From Elusimicrobiota bacterium (GTDB taxonomy: Bacteria > Elusimicrobiota > UBA8919), in the NCBI GenBank assembly GCA_003452965.1, contig DMMW01000071.1:2048-7149 (forward strand): a stretch of 5,102 nucleotides of DNA. The letters run 5' to 3'. The first letter of the stretch is position 1; each line of letters opens with the position of its first letter. The translations under genes and the position numbers were made by a program. The notes under the pieces are model-generated. The model made no database searches. It was not told the origin of the DNA and saw nothing but the letters and a program-made list of their open reading frames with translations. Shown piece by piece: positions 1 through 5,102 of the stretch.

Positions 1-2094
1 CAAGGTTAGTCCGACTAAATCAGTAGCGATTTTCATTACCTGTTCCTGATATACTATAACACCGTAAGTTTCTTTTAATATGTTTTCCATTAAAGGATGT
101 TCGTATTTGAAATTAACTTTCTTATGATATCTTGCGACATATTCATCCAACATACCGCTTCCCATAGGTCCAGGTCTGTAAAGTGCGATAAGTGCGGTAA
201 TATCCGAAATATGCTTAGGTTTTAATTTTTTAAGTAAATCGCGCATGCCGGGATTTTCTACCTGAAATACTCCGCTGACTCTGGCATCGGAAAGCAATTC
301 AAAAGTCTTTTTATCTTCTAATGGTATTTTTTCACTTTCTATTGAAATGTTATGTCTTTTTTTAATTAATTCTATGGCATCTTTTATAATTGTAAGTGTT
401 CTTAATCCTAAAAAATCCATTTTAAGCAGCCCCATTTTCTCGAGTAGTTTGCCTTCGTATTGCGTGGTTATTACATCCTCGGATTTTTTAGGTGATTTTG
501 CCAACGGAACATAGTTTGTTGCCTCTTCCTTAGTTATCACTATTCCTGCGGCATGAACCCCTGAATGTCGTTTAAGACCTTCTAATTTCAATGATATATC
601 TATAAGCTTTTTAACTTTTTTATCGGAATTATATAAAGATTTTAATTCTGGTACCAATGAAAGCGATTGTGTCAGAGTTGTTCCGAGTGTTTTTGGCACC
701 ATGCTTGCAATTTTATTCACTTCAGAAAGCGGAACGGAAAGCACTCTTCCGACATCCCTTAACACACCCTTGGCTAACATAGAACCGAAAGTAATAATCT
801 GTGCAACCCTGTCGTTCCCGTATTTATCTTTTACATAATTAATTACCTGTTCTCGTCCTTCATCTGAAAAATCTATATCCAAATCCGGCATTGAAATTCT
901 TGACGGATTTAAAAATCTTTCAAACAAAAGTCCGTATTTTATCGGATCAACCTCGGTAATACCCAATAAATAAGAAACAATGGAGCCTGCCCCAGAACCT
1001 CTACCGGGTCCGACTGGAATACCTTTGTTTTTCGCAAAATGTATGAAGTCCCAAACAATTAAAAAGTATCCCGAATATCCAGCTTCGGCAATAATTTTAA
1101 GCTCATGTGCAAGTCTATCCTTGATTTCATTTGTAACATTTTCATAGCGTTTATTTAGTCCGTCTTCGCATAATTTTTTTAAGTAGGAATCCAGCGAAAG
1201 ATTTTTATCAATTTTATATTCGGGTAAATATAATTTATTAAATTCTATCTGCAAGTTGCATTTTTCGGCTATAACAAGGGTATTTTTTATAGCTTCGGGA
1301 ATATCCTTAAAACTTTCTATCATTTCAGAAGGCGATTTATAGTAAAATTGGTCTGTGGCAAATTTCAAATGTTTAGGGTCATTCAATGTCGATACAGTGC
1401 CTATGCAAATAAGGATTTCGTGCGCCTCTGCATCTTCTTTTCTAAGATAATGGCAATCATTAGTAGCAACCAGCGGGACACCCATTTCTTTTGAAAGAGC
1501 AATTAGTTTTTTATTTATTTCTTTTTGCTTGGGCATTCCATTTTCCATAATTTCAAAATAAAAATCATCTTTGAAAAGTTGTTTATAAAAATTAGTTGTT
1601 TTTTTTGCCTCTTCAATATTATCTTCATCTAAAAGCATAGCGATTTCACCGTGCAAACATCCTGAAAGAACAATCAAGCCATTAGAATATTTTTCCAGAA
1701 GTTCTTTATCAATACGGGGTTTGTAATAAAAACCCTCAATAAAGCTGAAAGACGTTAGTTTTGTAAGGTTTTTATAACCGGTTTCATTTTTTGAAAGGAG
1801 TGTTAAATGATAATTTCTTTCGTTTTGATTGCGGTTCAGTCGCGATTTGGATGCCATATATGCTTCCATTCCGATAATGGGCTTGATTCCGGATTTTATA
1901 CACGCGTTATAGAATTCTATGGCACCGTACATATTGCCATGGTCGGTAATCGCCAAAGAAGTGATACCATATTCTGCCATGGTTTTTAACAAATCCGACG
2001 GATTTCCTTTATCGTCCAGAATCCTGCAAGCGCCATCCAGTAAGGAATATTCGGTATGATTATGAAGATGAACAAATTGTGAATGTTTTAACAT
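1..2094 (-). CDS. dnaE: DNA polymerase III alpha subunit, N-terminal 698 residues (partial at left edge)
   Basis: This is the catalytic subunit of the replicative DNA polymerase, which extends primed DNA in the holoenzyme with the sliding clamp. The PHP domain comes first: HLHNH at residues 9-13, TDHGNMYG at 50-57, GMEAY at 75-79, CLHGEI at 146-151 and NDCHYL at 212-217. The polymerase core follows: GPGRGSGAGS at 362-371, the catalytic pair in PDLDIDF at 403-409 (D404 and D406), RHSGVHAAG at 509-517, the third catalytic aspartate in KMDFLGLRT (D560), then LYRPGPM at 638-644 and YQEQVM at 682-687. There is no exonuclease insertion in the PHP domain, so this is DnaE and not PolC. The frame is open to base 1. 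The rest of the fingers, the clamp-binding and the OB regions (about 450 residues in relatives) lie outside the window. The start is the first ATG after an in-frame TAA (2104-2106), and the next Met (39) would remove the HLHNH motif. No Shine-Dalgarno sequence precedes it. Confidence 0.97.
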   Translation of the reverse strand, partial: MLKHSQFVHLHNHTEYSLLDGACRILDDKGNPSDLLKTMAEYGITSLAITDHGNMYGAIEFYNACIKSGIKPIIGMEAYMASKSRLNRNQNERNYHLTLLSKNETGYKNLTKLTSFSFIEGFYYKPRIDKELLEKYSNGLIVLSGCLHGEIAMLLDEDNIEEAKKTTNFYKQLFKDDFYFEIMENGMPKQKEINKKLIALSKEMGVPLVATNDCHYLRKEDAEAHEILICIGTVSTLNDPKHLKFATDQFYYKSPSEMIESFKDIPEAIKNTLVIAEKCNLQIEFNKLYLPEYKIDKNLSLDSYLKKLCEDGLNKRYENVTNEIKDRLAHELKIIAEAGYSGYFLIVWDFIHFAKNKGIPVGPGRGSGAGSIVSYLLGITEVDPIKYGLLFERFLNPSRISMPDLDIDFSDEGREQVINYVKDKYGNDRVAQIITFGSMLAKGVLRDVGRVLSVPLSEVNKIASMVPKTLGTTLTQSLSLVPELKSLYNSDKKVKKLIDISLKLEGLKRHSGVHAAGIVITKEEATNYVPLAKSPKKSEDVITTQYEGKLLEKMGLLKMDFLGLRTLTIIKDAIELIKKRHNISIESEKIPLEDKKTFELLSDARVSGVFQVENPGMRDLLKKLKPKHISDITALIALYRPGPMGSGMLDEYVARYHKKVNFKYEHPLMENILKETYGVIVYQEQVMKIATDLVGLTL

Positions 2095-2100
2095 TAAAAC

Positions 2101-2129
2101 ATTTTACTTTTATAGGAAGGTAAAGTCAA
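2101..2129 (-). promoter_or_regulatory. Candidate dnaE promoter, TTGACT-N17-TAAAAT
   Basis: On the minus strand TTGACT (2124-2129) matches the sigma-70 -35 consensus in five of six bases. A spacer of exactly 17 bases follows, then TAAAAT (2101-2106), which matches the -10 consensus in five of six. Only six bases (GTTTTA) separate the -10 from the dnaE ATG, so initiation at the usual distance would start the mRNA at or next to the start codon. The match could be chance in AT-rich DNA. If the organism is a true Bacteroidota with its divergent primary sigma factor (TTTG / TAnnTTTG), this hexamer pair would be less meaningful. Confidence 0.5.
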
Positions 2130-2153
2130 GGAATTTTAAAAACAGAGGTTAGA

Positions 2154-2178
2154 GGATAGCGCCCACTATCCCGCTATC
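2154..2178 (-). terminator. Inverted repeats after the secreted-protein stop codon, possible weak terminator
   Basis: Two mutually exclusive hairpins can form in the minus-strand transcript. One pairs GGATAG with CTATCC (2166-2171 with 2154-2159, six pairs, six-base loop) and lies just after the TAG stop. The other pairs GATAGCG with CGCTATC (2172-2178 with 2155-2161, seven pairs, ten-base loop) and contains the stop codon. A run of five T (2138-2142 on this strand) lies about 11 bases beyond the hairpin, which is too far for a textbook intrinsic terminator. The structure may instead mark the mRNA 3' end or be incidental. Confidence 0.3.
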
Positions 2179-5068
2179 GCACAATTTCGATTTTTCTTTG
2201 GTCATAGCTGTAATGTAGGTCTATATCATTTCTATAGCATTCTATTCGGAGAATATACTCCCCTTGCGGGAAAGAATTGATATTTCCTATATTCCATGAA
2301 TAAAAATTTGTTGATTGCGGAAAAGTACGGTTTTCAGTATCCTTCTTCCCGATATACGAAATTGAATTATCTTTTAAATTATACCACGTTTTTCCACCAT
2401 CTTTTGAATATTTTAAATTATAAACTAACGGTGAATTTGGACTGTAGTCTGAAGGATATTTGGTTGTATAATTTTCGCCGTCCCATCTTTTCCACTGCGT
2501 ACTCCATTGAACAATAATCGGTGTTTTTGGTTTTATGTATTTATCATAATTTTTTATACTTGCAAAACTGACACTTGGAATCTGAACAATTATATTTTTT
2601 AAAGTATTTTCTGATAGACCGCCGTTCAAAAATGTTTTTATGATTTTAAATAATGTAATTTTGCCGATATCATTTGTCCAAAAGTTACTATTCATTGATA
2701 TACCGGATGCGACCAGATAGCAGTTATCTGCATCCTTTGTCATTTTGACTACTCCGGAAGCGTAAAACGGATTGATATCCGGATCTTCACCGCTGCCCAA
2801 AAATTTATAATTAGAGCTATAATATATTGACGGAATAGAGATAACCGTTCTTTGCTCTTTATAAGCGGGTTTATACCACTCTGTCGGCTTATCCGATTTA
2901 TAATTCAGAGTAAAAGGCCTTATAACTCCCACGTCAGTTAATTCAGAAAAATTGAAAATAGAAAATAATTCTTTTTCCGATTCGGTTAAAATGCCGGTAT
3001 AATATTTGTTTTCTGCCAAAATCGGCGGGATACTTTTCGTATCGGCATACCGAAAATGTTTGTCGAGATTATTTGCGGGTGTTCCGTTGAAAAAAGAGGC
3101 GCAACCTTTACCTGCGGTTATTACAGATTTTCTTTTTCTGCTAAAAATGGGAAACGTATCGTATGAAGCGCGGTAATACTTATTAAATCCGGTTTCCAAA
3201 TTACCAGTTGTTTGCCATGTATTGGTACTGGCAACGTTTTCAGTGTCAGGGTATAATTCCCCCAGCCAGTATTTAGCATGCCAGCTGTTATCCCTTTTAG
3301 CTGCTATCCGTTGATTCTCCAAAACAGGTATTTCAGGATATATATTTGCGCTATTCCTGTCAGGGAAAATCTCGTTAACGTAAACCATGTATGTATCCTG
3401 ATTATCAATATTGTTCCAAGGTTGTTTTAAAAAAGGTAATCCTAACGGTAAGGGTGTACGGTTACTTCCGAACTCACCGCCTAAACCATAGTAGTAAAAT
3501 GCCGAACCGGTCATCGCCGACCATATTGCTTGTGTATTCAGCAGTCCCTGTCGGTATATCTGGTAAAATCTGGGTATATCAATATCTATTTTGTCATCTC
3601 CCCATCCGTCAGTCGTTTCGTCAAAATATTTGTAATCGCTGTCTTTTGGTATTTCTACAAAAAACCAATTATAATTTTGGTTTAGCTTAACATCCAAATA
3701 CGGGCAATGACGCGGATCACCGATAAATTGATATTTTTCTATTTCAGGAGACTCTTGCCCTATCCAGATATATGTTTTTGACAAATTAGTCGGATTATTT
3801 TTTAGTGTACCTGTAGTTAAATCATCGCCAATCCGTGTTTCAACCGTATATTGATTATTTTCTAATCCGTCAATTTTTATAATCCATCTTGCAGTATTTT
3901 TAATATTACCATTGCTGTTCAAATCTTTACTAAAATCATCTTCTATCGGACAAGGAACATACTCCATCCCGTATAAACGCCCGAAGATATCAATACCTTT
4001 GTCGCTAACCGGATTTTTTGGATGTCTCAGCGGCGTGTTGTAAAGCGTTATCAGTGTTCCATCGCCAGGATAAGATATACTATAATTAGAAGGTCCCGGA
4101 GCAATATCGGTTATTCTATTATAATCAATATCTGTATTTCCTATAATTTTATCAATCTGGATATTATTCAAGTCTGTAACTTCTATATCTCGTAAATATA
4201 TTGTTATTATAGGTAAAGAAGCATCAGTATCCCAATCATCGGGATTGGTTACATATCCGTATACTCTTAGATTTACTTCCGAACCTTCAAAATACTGGAT
4301 GTTTTCAGGATGAGTAACTACACGCACATTCGGATAGTTACGCAAGTCCTTTGCAGCATCCGAATAATTTCTAATCGGCGGTAAAGGGAGTAGTTCACCA
4401 TGCAAGTTTATCAGGATGATATTTCTTAATTCATTTTGAGGTGCCGAATTCATCTTTTCTATAAGCATGCTTAAACTAATTTCAGGTGCTGTTTTTTTAT
4501 ATAATATAGATTCATTTATTGCTTCATTATACAGAAGCTCCTCTTCCGGGTATCTCACAGCATGGTTGTACATGTCGCATAAAGTATAACCGGTACGTAT
4601 CTTGTTATCAACATTTAACCTGCCTTTAATGTTATCTGCATTGTAATATAAGTGATCTATGCCTATGGCATCCCATGAAGAATTTGTCAATCCCGGATAG
4701 AAATATACAAAAGGAATAGTAAAATTCATATTTTTTGTATTGGTTACAGTATTTATATATGGGGTATATTGCAGGTCTCTGCCGTATGCAAGTCGTGTAA
4801 TGCGGTGGGTATGTATTTCCAAGTCAGGGTTCTTATTTTGTATTTCGGCGATTGCAGTATCAAGCGATGGATTTGCAATTAAACTGGAAGACCACCAACA
4901 TGGAATATTTTCTATGGCAATAATGTAAACATCCATAACCTGCTTAGGTTTATAATCCGATGCAAATGTTTGCTGTGCATTCGTTATATTATGAATAAGT
5001 AAAAAAAGAACCGCAACTCTGAAAAGAATAGCGAGATTGCGGGATTGTGTGTTGGCGGGATAGTTCAT
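2174..5068 (-). CDS. Large secreted protein of unknown function with C-terminal Ig/Fn3-like module (964 aa)
   Basis: I do not recognise a named family. Seen: a signal peptide with Arg10 and Arg17, a hydrophobic stretch at about 18-26 (AVLFLLI), and a likely cleavage site after Ala31 (ITNA|QQ). No later segment looks membrane-spanning, so the mature protein is probably periplasmic, surface-bound or released. Residues 40-230 look alpha/beta, with a strand IILINL followed by HGELLPLPP (223-231). Residues 245-345 and 393-437 look like beta-sandwich segments, the latter ending in SKTYIWIG. A distinctive GDPRHCPYLDVK lies at 450-461. Residues 768-816 (GVVKMT, then YLVASGISM and LFKIIKTFLNGG) vaguely recall the end of a glutamine-amidotransferase-like fold, which is a weak inference. 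Residues 845-964 form an Ig/Fn3-like module with YSKDGGKTW (887-895) and EYILRIECYR (937-946). The protein is rich in Asn, Tyr and Ile, with seven cysteines. The ATG is forced: in-frame TAG and TAA lie at 5090-5095, and the next Met (46) would lose the signal peptide. A role in surface structure or secretion is possible but unproven. Confidence 0.9.
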   Translation of the reverse strand: MNYPANTQSRNLAILFRVAVLFLLIHNITNAQQTFASDYKPKQVMDVYIIAIENIPCWWSSSLIANPSLDTAIAEIQNKNPDLEIHTHRITRLAYGRDLQYTPYINTVTNTKNMNFTIPFVYFYPGLTNSSWDAIGIDHLYYNADNIKGRLNVDNKIRTGYTLCDMYNHAVRYPEEELLYNEAINESILYKKTAPEISLSMLIEKMNSAPQNELRNIILINLHGELLPLPPIRNYSDAAKDLRNYPNVRVVTHPENIQYFEGSEVNLRVYGYVTNPDDWDTDASLPIITIYLRDIEVTDLNNIQIDKIIGNTDIDYNRITDIAPGPSNYSISYPGDGTLITLYNTPLRHPKNPVSDKGIDIFGRLYGMEYVPCPIEDDFSKDLNSNGNIKNTARWIIKIDGLENNQYTVETRIGDDLTTGTLKNNPTNLSKTYIWIGQESPEIEKYQFIGDPRHCPYLDVKLNQNYNWFFVEIPKDSDYKYFDETTDGWGDDKIDIDIPRFYQIYRQGLLNTQAIWSAMTGSAFYYYGLGGEFGSNRTPLPLGLPFLKQPWNNIDNQDTYMVYVNEIFPDRNSANIYPEIPVLENQRIAAKRDNSWHAKYWLGELYPDTENVASTNTWQTTGNLETGFNKYYRASYDTFPIFSRKRKSVITAGKGCASFFNGTPANNLDKHFRYADTKSIPPILAENKYYTGILTESEKELFSIFNFSELTDVGVIRPFTLNYKSDKPTEWYKPAYKEQRTVISIPSIYYSSNYKFLGSGEDPDINPFYASGVVKMTKDADNCYLVASGISMNSNFWTNDIGKITLFKIIKTFLNGGLSENTLKNIIVQIPSVSFASIKNYDKYIKPKTPIIVQWSTQWKRWDGENYTTKYPSDYSPNSPLVYNLKYSKDGGKTWYNLKDNSISYIGKKDTENRTFPQSTNFYSWNIGNINSFPQGEYILRIECYRNDIDLHYSYDQRKIEIVR
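4976..5068 (-). other. Signal peptide coding segment of the 964-aa protein
   Basis: The first 31 codons encode a positively charged n-region (Arg10, Arg17), a short hydrophobic core (residues 18-26) and a polar c-region ending Thr-Asn-Ala before Gln-Gln. This matches a type I signal peptidase site. There is no Cys at the +1 position, so it is not a lipoprotein signal. The N-terminal part before the core is rather long, and Arg17 interrupts the hydrophobic stretch, but LFLLI still gives a workable core. Export by the Sec pathway is inferred. Confidence 0.75.
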
Positions 5069-5102
5069 TATAAAAGTACGATTTAATTCCTATTAATTTG
5101 TA
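5069..5102 (-). other. Upstream leader of the secreted-protein gene (cut by window edge)
   Basis: These 34 bases precede the ATG at 5068. They contain tandem in-frame stops (TAG 5090-5092, TAA 5093-5095) that fix the maximum length of the gene. There is no Shine-Dalgarno sequence at a useful distance: the only purine run, AGGAA, starts more than 20 bases from the ATG. TACTTTTA (5071-5078) just before the start resembles the Bacteroidota -7 element TAnnTTTG except for the last base, but no partner -33 element is visible before the window ends. No promoter is called. Confidence 0.4.

Noticed and set aside
1807..1989. 60-codon plus-strand open frame
   Set aside because: It lies wholly inside dnaE, antisense to the conserved PHP motifs (HGNMYG, GMEAY). 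Its openness follows from the dnaE coding pattern.
2105..2114. Shared ten-mer tacttttata upstream of dnaE and, in the opposite orientation, next to the secreted-protein start (5069-5078)
   Set aside because: The two copies face opposite ways relative to their genes and are AT-only apart from one base, so chance is the simplest explanation.
2144..2157. Tandem direct repeat AGAGGTT-AGAGGAT in the intergenic gap
   Set aside because: Only two imperfect seven-base copies are present, too little to call an operator or repeat array.
2296..2517. 73-codon plus-strand open frame
   Set aside because: It is antisense to the C-terminal Ig-like module of the secreted protein and shows no ribosome binding site or recognisable domain.
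3391..3690. 99-codon plus-strand open frame
   Set aside because: It is antisense to the middle of the secreted protein, with no start signal and no protein features beyond a shadow frame.
4740..4928. 62-codon plus-strand open frame
   Set aside because: It is antisense to the N-terminal region of the secreted protein. Hydrophobic patches reflect the complementary codons, and no start signal is seen.
5069..5102. Bacteroidota-type promoter for the secreted-protein gene (TACTTTTA near the ATG)
   Set aside because: The last base of the -7 element does not match and there is no TTTG/TTG at the expected distance upstream within the window.

Overview
The window is AT-rich and holds two genes, both on the minus strand, so transcription reads from right to left. 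The right-hand gene (2174..5068) encodes a complete, secreted protein of 964 residues that I cannot assign to a named family. The left-hand gene (1..2094) is the first 698 codons of dnaE, the catalytic alpha subunit of the replicative DNA polymerase III. It runs off the left edge of the window.

The dnaE assignment is firm. The PHP domain, the polymerase active-site motifs and the start of the fingers region are all present, in the right order and in one uninterrupted frame. About 450 residues of a typical alpha subunit lie beyond the left edge.

The 964-residue protein has an N-terminal signal peptide, a long Asn/Tyr/Ile-rich body that looks mostly beta-rich, and a C-terminal Ig/Fn3-like module with a YSKDGGKTW motif. 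It probably acts outside the cytoplasm. Nothing in the sequence links it to replication, so its position before dnaE may be simple adjacency.

The 79-bp gap between the genes holds a small inverted repeat just after the stop codon of the secreted-protein gene. It also holds a good -35/-10 promoter candidate whose -10 ends six bases from the dnaE ATG, so dnaE may be transcribed as a leaderless mRNA. Neither start has a Shine-Dalgarno sequence. Weak SD usage, AT-rich coding, a signal peptide ending in NA-QQ and large Ig-like secreted proteins suggest the Bacteroidota/Chlorobiota (FCB) group, possibly an Ignavibacteria-like lineage. This is inference from style, not from a marker comparison.

I saw no RNA genes, mobile elements, CRISPR arrays or long repeats. 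No undescribed multi-gene system is visible. The most novel content is the unclassified secreted protein.
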